Below are positions 17,334 through 26,710 of a stretch of 64,000 bases of DNA, one piece after another. The stretch comes from Methylophilaceae bacterium (GTDB lineage Bacteria > Pseudomonadota > Gammaproteobacteria > Burkholderiales > Methylophilaceae): positions 18,018-82,017 of the forward strand of contig SPJO01000124.1 in assembly GCA_006844635.1 (NCBI GenBank), in the 5' to 3' direction. The stretch's first letter is position 1. Each line of letters begins with the position of its first letter. Under the pieces are notes generated by a model that had not been told where the DNA came from, did no database searches, and saw nothing but the letters and a program-made list of their open reading frames with translations. Made by a program: the position numbers and the translations under genes.

Positions 17334-18266
17334 ATGACAAAAACAGCTTTTATTTCTCACCCGGACACACTACTACACGTGATGGATGGCAGCCATCCAG
17401 AGTCTCCAGCGCGCATCACTGCCATTAAAAATGCCGTTTCAAACTCGACATTAAAAAACAAGTTGGCTTATTATGAAGCACCAAAAGCTACTAAAAAACA
17501 GATTTTGCTCGCCCACAGCCAACAGTATGTTGATTATATTTACGGTATAGCACCCAAAGCTGGGCTAGTTAGGCTAGATGCAGACACAGCCATGGGGCCA
17601 ATGAGTTTATCCGCTGTGTTACATGCTACGGGCGCAGTCATACAAGCAACAGACTTGGTTATGTCAAAAGAGGCTGATAATGCTTTTTGTTGTATTCGCC
17701 CACCAGGACATCATGCAGGCCTAGCGAATAGCGCTGGCTTTTGTGTCTTTAATCATGTAGCAATAGGTGCCGCTTATGCCATGAAGCAATACAACCTCAA
17801 ACGTGTTGCAATTATAGATTTCGACGTACACCACGGCGATGGTACAGAAGACATTTTTAAGGACAATCCAAATGTCATGCTGTGCTCCACATTTCAACAC
17901 CCCTACTACCCACACCGTGGCGTTGAGTCTGCAAGTGACCGTATGCTCAACATGCCGTTAAAGGCCAAAAGCGATGGGGCCACTATTCGCGCTATTTTTG
18001 AAAAAAAATTCAAACCTGCTTTAGTAAGCTTTAAACCTGACGTTATCTATATATCAGCTGGTTTTGATGCGCACATGAATGATCCCTTAGCTGACTTAGC
18101 GTTGACGAAAGAAGATTATGCTTGGATGACCACATTTACCAAGCAGATTGTAAAAAAATGTAAGCATACTCGCATTATTTCTTCTCTTGAAGGCGGATAT
18201 CATTTACCATCATTAGCTGAGAGCGCACTTGCGCATATACAGCAATTAAACAGTAACAATGATTGA
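17334..18266 (+). CDS. Histone deacetylase-like zinc amidohydrolase
   Basis: This 310-residue protein belongs to the arginase/deacetylase fold family that includes AcuC, acetylpolyamine amidohydrolases and class II HDACs. Active-site motifs are complete: RPPGHHAG (catalytic His pair), DFDVHHGDG (zinc Asp and His, about 162-170), and SAGFDAHMNDPL (zinc Asp). EGGYHLPSLAES supplies the late active-site glycine and tyrosine region. The substrate in bacteria may be acetylated polyamines or acetyl-lysine and cannot be told from sequence. Its stop overlaps the start of the HD-GYP gene by 8 bases, so the two are probably coupled. Confidence 0.9.
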   Translation: MTKTAFISHPDTLLHVMDGSHPESPARITAIKNAVSNSTLKNKLAYYEAPKATKKQILLAHSQQYVDYIYGIAPKAGLVRLDADTAMGPMSLSAVLHATGAVIQATDLVMSKEADNAFCCIRPPGHHAGLANSAGFCVFNHVAIGAAYAMKQYNLKRVAIIDFDVHHGDGTEDIFKDNPNVMLCSTFQHPYYPHRGVESASDRMLNMPLKAKSDGATIRAIFEKKFKPALVSFKPDVIYISAGFDAHMNDPLADLALTKEDYAWMTTFTKQIVKKCKHTRIISSLEGGYHLPSLAESALAHIQQLNSNND

Positions 18267-19857
18267 TATCAAAAAAGAACAGATTCCAGCACACCAGCTT
18301 GAGCTCGGCATGTTTGTTGTCGAGCTAGATAAACCTTGGATTGAGTCCGACTTTCTCATGCAAGGCTTTGTATTAGACGATCAAGCTGACTTGGATAAAA
18401 TGAAAGCCACATGCGACCATGTCTTTATTGATAGGACAAGGTCTGTTGGGGTGCAGTTTGCCGCCAAAAAGAAAGTGGATGTTGCGATTAAACGCAAATC
18501 CACCGTGCGTATCAAAGCACCTAAGCAAAAACTGCCTGAGAATAAAAATACGCCAGTGATGAACAAAGCACGACGCGGTGAAAAAGTGGCCTTTATGGAT
18601 GTGATTCGTGAAGTGCGAGGCTATCAAAAACCAAAGAATGCAGAGCGCAACACAGAAGATGGCACTATTTTCAACATGCGTGCTGGCGGTGATGCAGTCT
18701 CACAGACGGCTTTACCATATGAAGCTGAAGCTAGTGGCGGTGGTCAAAAACAAACGTCAGGCGGTTTCATCGACAGTGTCGGTGGCTTTGTGAACGGTCT
18801 ATTTAGCCGAAAAAAACTCAAATCTTCAGTAGATTTTGACATTGATGAAGGTGATGAATCAGTTCTTAACGGGCTTACCGAAGAAGAGAGAATCATTTAC
18901 GAGCAAGAGCCGGCTGTTGAAGAAGAGATTTCGCAAATTTACCCTGTGTATGAAGAATCTCAGTTAGTGACAAGAGATATTTTCGATGCCGTAGCAAACG
19001 AGCACCAAGTGGACATCAGCAGCGTGAGTGATGTACTAGATACAATGGTAGAAAGTATTGGGCGCACCCCTGATGCTTTGCTATGGTTAGCTAAACTGAA
19101 AAAAACTGATGGTCATGCCTATAACTTAGCGCTAAATGTTTCCGTGACGCTTATGTCTTTTAATAGCTTTCTGGGTTTATCCAAAGATCAAATCAAAATA
19201 TCAGGATTAGCCGGTTTATTGCAAGATGTTGGCAAAGCCAAACTCTCTTCTGATGTGCTGCTAAAGAAAGGGAAGCTGACCCGTGAAGAATATGAATACG
19301 CAAAAATCCATGTGAATGAAAGTTTGAACATATTAAAACAAACACCTGACATTCCTCCAGAAGTCATTAAAATCGTCTCTGAACATCATGAGCGAGTGGA
19401 TGGTAGTGGTTACCCTAAGCAATTAACAGAAGGTGAAATAAGCTTAACATCGCAAACAGCAGGCCTGATTGATACCTATTGCGCAATGACTAATCATAGA
19501 AGTTATGCAGCAGGCGCTTATCATCAGCAGGCATTGGATGAAATTCATAACCTTAGTGGCAAACAATTCACAACTGAAATTATTGACCAGCTCATTCAAT
19601 TCATGGGCATTTATCCTGTGAGTTCATTGGTTGAACTCAATACAGGTGAAATTGGCGTGGTCATCCAACAAAACCAGGTGCGTAGGCTGCTCCCTCGCGT
19701 GATGTTATTGTTAGATCCAAATAAAGAACGTTACTCTTCTCCAGTTGTCTTAGACTTAATTCATCGGCCTAAAACACCGACTGGTGACTTCTATGGCATT
19801 AACAAAGGTGTGCCAGCCGATAGTTATGGTTTAAACCCTGGCGACTTTTATATCTAA
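18259..19857 (+). CDS. Degenerate HD-GYP domain protein (DUF3391-type N-terminus)
   Basis: The 532-residue protein has an N-terminal DUF3391-like region (about 1-140) and an acidic, Gly-rich middle that is probably disordered. The HD-GYP fold runs from about 280 to 470. HD-GYP enzymes hydrolyse cyclic di-GMP using an HD pair and several His ligands. Here HHERVDGSGYP is kept near residue 376, but the HD pair reads LLQDVGK (His replaced by Gln near 322), and the usual upstream His in the YTxEHSVNV segment is Leu (YNLALNV). It is therefore probably not a functional phosphodiesterase and may bind c-di-GMP or a partner. The neighbouring gene encodes a GGDEF-EAL protein. Confidence 0.88.
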   Translation: MIDIKKEQIPAHQLELGMFVVELDKPWIESDFLMQGFVLDDQADLDKMKATCDHVFIDRTRSVGVQFAAKKKVDVAIKRKSTVRIKAPKQKLPENKNTPVMNKARRGEKVAFMDVIREVRGYQKPKNAERNTEDGTIFNMRAGGDAVSQTALPYEAEASGGGQKQTSGGFIDSVGGFVNGLFSRKKLKSSVDFDIDEGDESVLNGLTEEERIIYEQEPAVEEEISQIYPVYEESQLVTRDIFDAVANEHQVDISSVSDVLDTMVESIGRTPDALLWLAKLKKTDGHAYNLALNVSVTLMSFNSFLGLSKDQIKISGLAGLLQDVGKAKLSSDVLLKKGKLTREEYEYAKIHVNESLNILKQTPDIPPEVIKIVSEHHERVDGSGYPKQLTEGEISLTSQTAGLIDTYCAMTNHRSYAAGAYHQQALDEIHNLSGKQFTTEIIDQLIQFMGIYPVSSLVELNTGEIGVVIQQNQVRRLLPRVMLLLDPNKERYSSPVVLDLIHRPKTPTGDFYGINKGVPADSYGLNPGDFYI

Positions 19858-19884
19858 CGCTTATATTTAGCATCTGTTTCAGCA

Positions 19885-19890
19885 TATACT
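19885..19890 (+). promoter_or_regulatory. -10-like hexamer placed for a leaderless transcript
   Basis: A TATACT hexamer ends six bases before the ATG at 19897, so a start point at normal spacing would fall on or next to the start codon. No Shine-Dalgarno sequence lies in the 38-base gap. The -35 region is poor, so this is tentative. Confidence 0.3.
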
Positions 19891-19896
19891 ATACGC

Positions 19897-21612
19897 ATGG
19901 ACGAAACACACTTAGAAGAAGCTCATATTCATGAGGTTGAGATAACCTATACGTCAGGTGAAGTTGCAAGCAAACTCATTGCACACAGCTTAACGCCGCA
20001 ACAAGTTTACGAAAAAACCACGATTAATCAAACCAAACTAGCGTCATTACACTATGAGCTTGATTCTGGCTCCTCATTAATTACATTATGTGAATACATT
20101 AGCAGCTGGCCTTCAAGTAACGACCCTTTAATCTTCACAAATAGTATTAACCAATTGATTTTTCACTGGATGCAAGCTATTGAAGCAGATGAAAGTACAC
20201 AGACTATTTTATATATTTTAAAATGCTTTCAGATTAAATCAGGCCTAAGCAATTCAAAAACAGCAAGGTTTCACTTATTTTTGAACGACCTCCTCATTGA
20301 AACTTTACAAAAATATCACCTAGCCACCTTAAGTTACTTATTGAATTTCGATGAAGACTTAAACCTTGCTAATGCAAACCAAATCATCCCCCAGTTAACT
20401 GATGTTCTTTCTAGCGCGCATGATGACAAGCTCACCGCCTTATTATCACTACATTTCCAAACAGAAAATAATAACTTCTTGTTGCCGAAAGAGGTGTCTA
20501 TTGAACTCAATCAACGGTTAGCAGAAATCATTAAGATCAATGCCAGCGAAGACGCAAAATTGTTTTTTAGTGGTGACTCTCAATTTGACATCATTCTTCC
20601 AAAAATTAAAAACAAAACACAACTTGACCTAGCAAGAATTAAGATCGCAGCTGCTTTTGAGGAGATTGTTTTTATTAATAAGCAGTCTATTTTAGTAAAG
20701 CCATTAATCGGTTGTGCATTTATACAAAGCAATCAAGAGTCAGCACAAACTATGTTTGAAAATGCTAGGCTTGCACTTGAACATGCAATTCTTAAGCAAA
20801 AGTATTATGTTGAATATAACAATGAATTAGAACAGTTCCTCAATGAACAAATTACACTCGAGTCAAAGGTATTAGAAGCATTCGACAGTAATAACTTAAC
20901 ACTAGCATTCCAACCAATTATTGACTCAAAGAAGTCTCAATGCGTTGGTGCTGAAGTACTGCTACGATGGTCTGATAAGTTTGGCCAGAACATCTCCCCC
21001 GCTCTCACCATAGAGGTGCTAAACAATGCAGGCAAGGGCAAACTCTTCACAAGGTGGCTAATTAATTCCACTTGTCGCTACGCCCATGAATTAACCGAAG
21101 AGAAGAATTTAGATCTTTACTTAACTGTTAATCTCCGCGCTGAAGATTTATACGATATGGAATTGCCGGCGCTATTTCAAAATGCGCTTAGCTTATGGAA
21201 ACTCAACCCTGAGCATGTCATCTTAGAAATTACTGAGAATGGCATTTTAGAGCAGAATGAACAGACTAATACCGTCATTAATGCTTTATCAGAACTAGGG
21301 TTCAAATTTGCTTTAGATGACTTTGGCACTGGCTTTTCATCATTAACACGGCTACGGACATTGCCCATTGATTTAATTAAAATCGACCAATCCTTTGTTA
21401 AAAACATTAACAACTCCGAAGAGGACTATAAGATTGTTGAGTCGATTGCGATGCTTGCCACTAGCTTAGGTAAAGAGGTGTTGGCAGAGGGTATTGAAAA
21501 TGAAGCCTGTTTAGTATTGATTAATCAACTCAATATTCATAAGTGCCAAGGCTACCACTTTTCTAAACCAATGCCTTATGATGATTATATTGAATTCGTA
21601 GAAAACTATTAG
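19897..21612 (+). CDS. Degenerate GGDEF / EAL c-di-GMP phosphodiesterase
   Basis: This 571-residue cytoplasmic protein has no predicted membrane segment. Residues about 1-200 form an acidic helical region of unknown type. A degenerate GGDEF domain follows (SGDSQFDIIL in place of GGDEF) and then an EAL domain from about 320. EAL catalytic elements are present: EVLLR (EAL variant, near 353), NLRAEDLYD, LEITENGILE, DDFGTGFSSL, IKIDQSFV, AEGIENE and QGYHFSKP. Hydrolysis of c-di-GMP is therefore plausible. It lies 39 bases after the degenerate HD-GYP gene and may work with it. No ribosome binding site is seen at the ATG. Confidence 0.88.
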   Translation: MDETHLEEAHIHEVEITYTSGEVASKLIAHSLTPQQVYEKTTINQTKLASLHYELDSGSSLITLCEYISSWPSSNDPLIFTNSINQLIFHWMQAIEADESTQTILYILKCFQIKSGLSNSKTARFHLFLNDLLIETLQKYHLATLSYLLNFDEDLNLANANQIIPQLTDVLSSAHDDKLTALLSLHFQTENNNFLLPKEVSIELNQRLAEIIKINASEDAKLFFSGDSQFDIILPKIKNKTQLDLARIKIAAAFEEIVFINKQSILVKPLIGCAFIQSNQESAQTMFENARLALEHAILKQKYYVEYNNELEQFLNEQITLESKVLEAFDSNNLTLAFQPIIDSKKSQCVGAEVLLRWSDKFGQNISPALTIEVLNNAGKGKLFTRWLINSTCRYAHELTEEKNLDLYLTVNLRAEDLYDMELPALFQNALSLWKLNPEHVILEITENGILEQNEQTNTVINALSELGFKFALDDFGTGFSSLTRLRTLPIDLIKIDQSFVKNINNSEEDYKIVESIAMLATSLGKEVLAEGIENEACLVLINQLNIHKCQGYHFSKPMPYDDYIEFVENY

Positions 21613-21617
21613 CTAGC

Positions 21618-21626
21618 TGCTATAAT
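21618..21626 (+). promoter_or_regulatory. Extended -10 promoter of queD
   Basis: TGCTATAAT gives a perfect extended -10 element (hexamer 21621-21626). The leader to the queD ATG would be about 30 bases. No preQ1-type structure is recognisable in that short leader. Confidence 0.5.
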
Positions 21627-21662
21627 CGCCCATTCTAGCCAAGAGATAAATACAGAAGCACC

Positions 21663-22109
21663 ATGGAAATCACCACCCGCCTAGAGTTTGATGCTGGTCA
21701 TCGCATTCCAAACCACAAAAGTCAATGTCGCAACCTGCATGGTCACCGCTATGTGATTGAAATTACATTAACGGGTAATATCATTGCGCAAGAAGATGCC
21801 TCTGAAAACGGCATGGTAATGGATTTTTCTGATGTAAAGCAGATAGCGAAAGAACGTTTAGTCAACTTATGGGATCATGCCTTCCTTGTCTACAAGAATG
21901 ATGCTCCCGTTTTAGATTTCCTGAATTCATTGCCGTCACACAAAACGGTTATATTCCCGACCGTACCGACAGCCGAGAATATGGCTGCGGAAGCCTTTAG
22001 AATATTAAATAGTGAGTACCAAGACACTTATGGCACACAATTAAAATTAAGCCGTGTCAGACTCTATGAAACACCCAACAACTGGGCTGATGCCTCTCAC
22101 TCGGGATAG
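21663..22109 (+). CDS. queD: 6-carboxy-tetrahydropterin synthase QueD (PTPS family)
   Basis: QueD converts 7,8-dihydroneopterin triphosphate to 6-carboxy-tetrahydropterin in the queuosine pathway. The 148 residues carry the zinc-binding His in FDAGHRI and in HGHRY, and the catalytic CxxxHGH signature as CRNLHGH. DHAFLV and the C-terminal RLYETPNNWA are typical. The CxxxHGH motif favours QueD over eukaryotic-type PTPS, but in a methylopterin-making organism a link to pterin cofactor synthesis cannot be excluded. It converges on rfbD. Confidence 0.88.
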   Translation: MEITTRLEFDAGHRIPNHKSQCRNLHGHRYVIEITLTGNIIAQEDASENGMVMDFSDVKQIAKERLVNLWDHAFLVYKNDAPVLDFLNSLPSHKTVIFPTVPTAENMAAEAFRILNSEYQDTYGTQLKLSRVRLYETPNNWADASHSG

Positions 22110-22118
22110 TAATTGTCT

Positions 22119-23015
22119 CTAAATTTGTAAATGCTGCATGACTTCCTGCAGCCCGTGTTGCCAACTTGGCAAGCGCACACCAAACACACCTTCCAACTTG
22201 TCATTATTTAAACAAGAGTTAGCTGGCCTTGTTGCTGCGCTAGTATATTGATCTGATGTAGTTTCCAGAATACTGTCTACATTTGCCTTTAATACAGGCT
22301 TTTTACCTAAAACAAAGTATTCATTAACAATTTCTTGCGCAAAGCCATGCCAAGATGTACGGCCATTATTAGTCACATGATAGACACCTGTTTGTGAAGC
22401 TTCTTCCGAGTCCCATTGTTTAACTAAGTAATAAAGAGCATGTGCGATACTACGGCTGCTGGTTGGTGCACCAAACTGATCTGCAACAATATTTAACTGC
22501 TCTTTCTCACGTGCTAGACGTAACACTGTTTTTAGAAAGTTACTTCCATGAGCACTATAAACCCAGCTTGTACGTAAAATCAGATGCGGCAAACCTACAC
22601 TTAATATCGCCTGCTCACCAGCCAGTTTGCTTTTACCATAAACGCTTGTAGGCTTTTCTGTATCGGTCTCTATATATGGCGTCTCTTTTTTTCCATCATA
22701 AACGTAATCTGTAGAAAAATGAATGAGTGCAGACCCAACTTTTGCAGCTTCTTCTGCAATCACTCGCGGTGCATCTGCATTAATTGCACATGCTAACTCT
22801 GGCTCCGACTCTGCTTTATCGACAGCCGTATACGCTGCTGGGTGTATTATTAAGTCTGGCTTAATCTCTTGAACCGTTCGCCGAATTGCTGATTGATCTG
22901 ACAAATCAAGTTCATTTCGACTCAGGCCTACGACATTAAATTCACCAAGCACACCTGCTAAAGCGTGGCCTATTTGCCCACTCACGCCAGTGAGCATGAT
23001 TTTTTCTGGCCTCAT
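22119..23015 (-). CDS. rfbD: dTDP-4-dehydrorhamnose reductase
   Basis: This is the last step of dTDP-L-rhamnose synthesis: NAD(P)H-dependent reduction of dTDP-4-keto-L-rhamnose. The 298 residues have an N-terminal GVSGQIGHALAG Rossmann motif, STDYVYDG, and the catalytic YGKSKLAGE (YxxxK). It is the final gene of the rfbBACD operon and starts two bases after the rfbC stop. The product feeds O-antigen or exopolysaccharide. No glycosyltransferase genes lie nearby. Confidence 0.95.
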   Translation of the reverse strand: MRPEKIMLTGVSGQIGHALAGVLGEFNVVGLSRNELDLSDQSAIRRTVQEIKPDLIIHPAAYTAVDKAESEPELACAINADAPRVIAEEAAKVGSALIHFSTDYVYDGKKETPYIETDTEKPTSVYGKSKLAGEQAILSVGLPHLILRTSWVYSAHGSNFLKTVLRLAREKEQLNIVADQFGAPTSSRSIAHALYYLVKQWDSEEASQTGVYHVTNNGRTSWHGFAQEIVNEYFVLGKKPVLKANVDSILETTSDQYTSAATRPANSCLNNDKLEGVFGVRLPSWQHGLQEVMQHLQI

Positions 23016-23017
23016 GT

Positions 23018-23566
23018 CTACCCAAATTTAGGCGCATCATTGATAGACAGCCCAGCTAAGTCTTTATCTGAAAGGCTCGGTTCTACACCATTTAAAGGCC
23101 ATTGAATACCAATATCAGCATCATTCCACTTAATAGCATGCTCAGCTTTTGGCGCATAAAAATCAGTTGTTTTATATAAGAACTCTGCCGTGTCTGATAA
23201 GACGAGGAAGCCATGTGCAAACTTTGGTGGCACCCACATCATTCTTTTATTCTCAGAAGACAACTTCTGACCAACCCACTGACCAAAGGTTTTTGATGAT
23301 TTTCGCAAATCCACAGCAACATCAAACACTTCACCTTGTGTCACACGCACTAATTTACCCTGTACATTTTCTGTTTGATAATGTAAGCCGCGCAAAACAT
23401 GCTTTGTTGATTTGGAATGATTATCTTGCACAAAATTAACGTTTAAACCTGTAGCTTCTTGAAAAACCCGTGCATTAAAGCTTTCATAAAAAAAGCCTCG
23501 GTCATCGCCAAAAACTTTAGGCTCGAACAAGACAACGTCCGGAATATTTGTCTTAATTACCTGCAT
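23018..23566 (-). CDS. rfbC: dTDP-4-dehydrorhamnose 3,5-epimerase
   Basis: This cupin-fold epimerase acts on dTDP-4-keto-6-deoxy-D-glucose. The 182 residues are full length. Visible motifs are FEPKVFGDDRGFFYESFN, the catalytic His in LRGLHYQ, QGEVFDVAVDLRKSS, and PPKFAHGFLVLSD. It starts at the base where the rfbA stop codon ends, in the order rfbB-rfbA-rfbC-rfbD. Confidence 0.96.
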   Translation of the reverse strand: MQVIKTNIPDVVLFEPKVFGDDRGFFYESFNARVFQEATGLNVNFVQDNHSKSTKHVLRGLHYQTENVQGKLVRVTQGEVFDVAVDLRKSSKTFGQWVGQKLSSENKRMMWVPPKFAHGFLVLSDTAEFLYKTTDFYAPKAEHAIKWNDADIGIQWPLNGVEPSLSDKDLAGLSINDAPKFG

Positions 23567-24441
23567 TAAAAAACCCGTTCTGTTAGCATTTGTGTTAAAT
23601 ATTGACCGTAACCATTTTTCGCATACTTTTTCGCCATTACCTTAACCTGATCCGCATCAATAAAACCCATGCGATAAGCAATTTCTTCAGGACATGCAAC
23701 CTTTAAGCCTTGGCGTTTCTCAATTGTTTGAATAAATGATCCAGCCTCTAATAAAGAGTCATGTGTGCCGGTATCTAACCAAGCCATACCACGCCCCATC
23801 ACCTCAACATGTAAATCACCACGCTCTAGGTATAGTCGATTTAAATCAGTAATTTCTAGCTCTCCACGTGGTGATGGTTTTAAATCTTTAGCCATTTGCA
23901 CCACATCATTATCATAAAAATATAAACCTGTGACCGCATAACGAGATTTTGGCTTCGCAGGTTTTTCTTCTAAACTAATCGCTGTACCACTCTCATCAAA
24001 CTCAACAACACCGTAACGCTCAGGGTCATGCACTGGGTAAGCAAATACGGAAGCTCCTTTTTCTCGGTTAGCTGCATTTTTAGCCATTTGCGCTAGTTCA
24101 TGCCCGTAAAAAATATTGTCACCTAATACCAAGGCACAAGCATCATCGCCGATAAATTCTTCACCCAAAATAAAAGCTTGTGCCAAACCATCTGGAGACG
24201 GTTGAACGGCATAGCTGATGTCCATACCCCACTGACTGCCATCGCCCAGTAAGTTTTTAAACCTTGGCGTATCCTGTGGCGTTGAAATCACTAACACCTC
24301 TCTAATACCACCTAGCATTAATGCAGACAGTGGATAGTAAATCATTGGTTTGTCATAAACAGGCAATAACTGTTTAGATACTACTTCAGTAACAGGATAA
24401 AGACGTGTACCAGAACCGCCTGCTAAAATAATGCCCTTCAT
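23566..24441 (-). CDS. rfbA: Glucose-1-phosphate thymidylyltransferase
   Basis: This enzyme makes dTDP-glucose from dTTP and glucose 1-phosphate, the first committed step of dTDP-rhamnose synthesis. The 291 residues begin with the nucleotidyltransferase motif [11 protein letters not shown] and continue with [28 protein letters not shown], and [16 protein letters not shown]. It starts two bases downstream of the rfbB stop. Glucose 1-phosphate supply depends on pgi-derived glucose 6-phosphate in this methylotroph. Confidence 0.96.
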   Translation of the reverse strand: MKGIILAGGSGTRLYPVTEVVSKQLLPVYDKPMIYYPLSALMLGGIREVLVISTPQDTPRFKNLLGDGSQWGMDISYAVQPSPDGLAQAFILGEEFIGDDACALVLGDNIFYGHELAQMAKNAANREKGASVFAYPVHDPERYGVVEFDESGTAISLEEKPAKPKSRYAVTGLYFYDNDVVQMAKDLKPSPRGELEITDLNRLYLERGDLHVEVMGRGMAWLDTGTHDSLLEAGSFIQTIEKRQGLKVACPEEIAYRMGFIDADQVKVMAKKYAKNGYGQYLTQMLTERVF

Positions 24442-24443
24442 CC

Positions 24444-25520
24444 TTATGCTCCTTCTCGTGTTTGGTAATTTTTACCAACCCATTTTTGATATTCACCACT
24501 AGTGACATTATCAACCCATTGTTGATTATCTAAATACCAAGCCACGGTTTTTTGTATCCCAGTTTCAAATGTTTCTGCTGGTTTCCAACCCAGTTCCCGC
24601 TCAATTTTTGTCGCATCAATTGCATAACGCTGATCGTGGCCTGGCCTATCCGTCACATAAGTGATTTGATCTCTATAGCTGCCACTCTCTTTTGGTCGCT
24701 GTTTGTCAAGCATGTCGCATAAAGTATGTACAACCTCCAGATTGCTCATTTCATTCCAACCACCAATATTATAGGTTTCACCAATTTTTCCAGCTTCTAG
24801 AACACGGCGAATCGCACTGCAGTGGTCGCCTACATATAACCAATCACGAACATTGCTACCATCACCATAGATAGGTAAATCTTTACCATTCAATGCATTG
24901 TGAATGACGAGTGGAATCAACTTTTCTGGAAAGTGGTATGGCCCATAGTTATTTGAGCAGTTTGTGGTGAGCATTGGCATTGCATAGGTATGGTGGTATG
25001 CGCGTACCAAATGGTCAGAAGCTGCTTTTGATGCTGAGTATGGGCTATTCGGCTCATAAGGGTTAGTTTCTTTAAATGCTGGGTCACTAGCGGTTAATGA
25101 GCCGTAGACTTCATCCGTAGAAACGTGTAAGAACCTAAAGTTCTTTTGATCGTCATCTGCAAGCGCATTCCAATAAGCACGCACTTCTTCTAACAAATTG
25201 AAAGTACCCACAATATTGGTTTGAATAAATTCACCAGGCGCATGAATTGAACGATCAACATGACTTTCAGCTGCAAAGTTAAGTATCGCTTTCGGTTGGT
25301 GTGTTTTCAGTAGCTCTGCAATAACTTCGCGATCACCAATATCTGCCTGAACAAAAACATGGTTATCATTTTCTTGAATGGCTGATAAGTTTTCCAAGTT
25401 ACCCGCATAGGTTAACTTATCTAAGTTAACCACCTTACCTAAACCTAGCTGAACCCATGCATTGACAAAATTGCTGCCAATAAAACCTGCACCACCCGTT
25501 ACCACAATACAATTATTCAT
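24444..25520 (-). CDS. rfbB: dTDP-glucose 4,6-dehydratase
   Basis: This extended short-chain dehydrogenase converts dTDP-glucose to dTDP-4-keto-6-deoxyglucose. The 358 residues contain the NAD-binding [21 protein letters not shown], and the catalytic [12 protein letters not shown] (YxxxK). [14 protein letters not shown] and [10 protein letters not shown] are also conserved. It is the first gene of the rfbBACD operon and follows dnaQ on the same strand by 30 bases. Confidence 0.96.
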   Translation of the reverse strand: MNNCIVVTGGAGFIGSNFVNAWVQLGLGKVVNLDKLTYAGNLENLSAIQENDNHVFVQADIGDREVIAELLKTHQPKAILNFAAESHVDRSIHAPGEFIQTNIVGTFNLLEEVRAYWNALADDDQKNFRFLHVSTDEVYGSLTASDPAFKETNPYEPNSPYSASKAASDHLVRAYHHTYAMPMLTTNCSNNYGPYHFPEKLIPLVIHNALNGKDLPIYGDGSNVRDWLYVGDHCSAIRRVLEAGKIGETYNIGGWNEMSNLEVVHTLCDMLDKQRPKESGSYRDQITYVTDRPGHDQRYAIDATKIERELGWKPAETFETGIQKTVAWYLDNQQWVDNVTSGEYQKWVGKNYQTREGA

Positions 25521-25550
25521 TTTTTACCTATATTTATGTTTAAAAACTAA

Positions 25551-26231
25551 TTACCAATTCGTTTTAACAACTTCGCCCATATTCTGCAAATACTGCTCAT
25601 GTGCCGCAATTTCTGCTTCATCTGCCATGACTACATTTAATTCGCCTCTACGCTGTTCAATAGCAACACTGTCAATTGCATCAGCTGCATGCTCCATATC
25701 GATCATTAGGCTATCTTGGCCGCGCGTCAACGCCATATAGACCTCTGCCAACAGCTCAGAATCTAATAAAGCCCCGTGCAACGTCCGCTTCGAGTTATCA
25801 ATATCAAAGTGTCGACATAAAGCATCTAAATTATTACGTTGCCCTGGCCGCGCATCTTTTGCCATCTTGAGCGTATCCGTAATTTTATCGCAAATTTCTT
25901 GCACTGGCTGTAGCCCAAGTCGGCCTAGTTCACTATTCAAAAAGCCAACATCAAACGGTGCGTTATGAATAATCACCTCACTCCCGCTTACATACTCACA
26001 AAATTCTTCAGCAATTTGCTCAAACAAAGGCTTATCTTGGAGGAATTCCTGCGTAATACCATGCACCTCTTGTGCGGCTGCATCGATTTCACGTTGTGGG
26101 TTAATGTATTGATGATAATGATTGCCTGTTGGCCGGCGATTAATGGTTTCAACAGCTGCGATTTCGATAATACGATGGCCTTGATCTGGATACAAACCAG
26201 TCGTTTCAGTATCTAAAAATATTTGCCGCAT
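25551..26231 (-). CDS. dnaQ: DNA polymerase III epsilon subunit (proofreading exonuclease)
   Basis: DnaQ is the 3'-5' proofreading exonuclease of the replicative polymerase. The 226 residues show DEDDh motifs: DTETTGLYPDQGHRIIEIA (Exo I), HNAPFDVGFLNSE (Exo II), and HGALLDSELLAEVY (Exo III). A C-terminal segment after about 180 probably binds the alpha subunit. It follows rnhA on the same strand, the conserved rnhA-dnaQ neighbourhood of proteobacteria. Confidence 0.95.
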   Translation of the reverse strand: MRQIFLDTETTGLYPDQGHRIIEIAAVETINRRPTGNHYHQYINPQREIDAAAQEVHGITQEFLQDKPLFEQIAEEFCEYVSGSEVIIHNAPFDVGFLNSELGRLGLQPVQEICDKITDTLKMAKDARPGQRNNLDALCRHFDIDNSKRTLHGALLDSELLAEVYMALTRGQDSLMIDMEHAADAIDSVAIEQRRGELNVVMADEAEIAAHEQYLQNMGEVVKTNW

Positions 26232-26254
26232 ATGGATTCTATTATTTTCAATGT

Positions 26255-26710
26255 TTATATTGACGATTGCTGTGTTAGCACTTGTTCAACACCTGCATTG
26301 GCTAGTTCATCAGCACGTTCATTACCGACATTACCTGCATGGCCTTTAACCCAAAGCCATTCTATCTGATGTTGCGTTGAGAGACTATCTAATTGCTGCC
26401 ATAAATCAGCATTTTTCACTGGTTTTTTACTCGCTGTTCGCCAGTTTTTGGCTTTCCATCCATCCAGCCACTCTGTCATTCCCTTTTGAACATAAGATGA
26501 ATCCGTGTAAAGCTTTACCTGACTCGGTTTTTTTAGCGCTTCTAATGCACGAATAACGGCAAGCAACTCCATTCGATTGTTGGTGGTATTATTCTCTCCA
26601 CCAAAAATTTCTTTTTCATTGTCACGGTGTTTTAACCATGCTCCCCAACCGCCAACACCAGGGTTTCCTTTGCACGCGCCATCCGTATATATCTCAATAA
26701 AATCCGTCAT
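26255..26710 (-). CDS. rnhA: Ribonuclease HI
   Basis: RNase HI degrades the RNA strand of RNA-DNA hybrids. The 151 residues contain all catalytic carboxylates: [17 protein letters not shown] (Asp10), the [13 protein letters not shown]lu, YTDSSYV (Asp), and the [16 protein letters not shown]is/Asp region. It abuts the upstream methyltransferase gene (26711) and precedes dnaQ by 23 bases. The three are likely co-transcribed. Confidence 0.96.
   Translation of the reverse strand: MTDFIEIYTDGACKGNPGVGGWGAWLKHRDNEKEIFGGENNTTNNRMELLAVIRALEALKKPSQVKLYTDSSYVQKGMTEWLDGWKAKNWRTASKKPVKNADLWQQLDSLSTQHQIEWLWVKGHAGNVGNERADELANAGVEQVLTQQSSI

Noticed and set aside
21627..21662. preQ1 riboswitch before queD
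   Set aside because: The predicted leader is only about 30 bases and shows no H-type pseudoknot or A-rich tail.
22119..25520. rfbBACD as a recently transferred sugar island
   Set aside because: No mobile elements, repeats or obvious composition break; it is continuous with dnaQ and queD.
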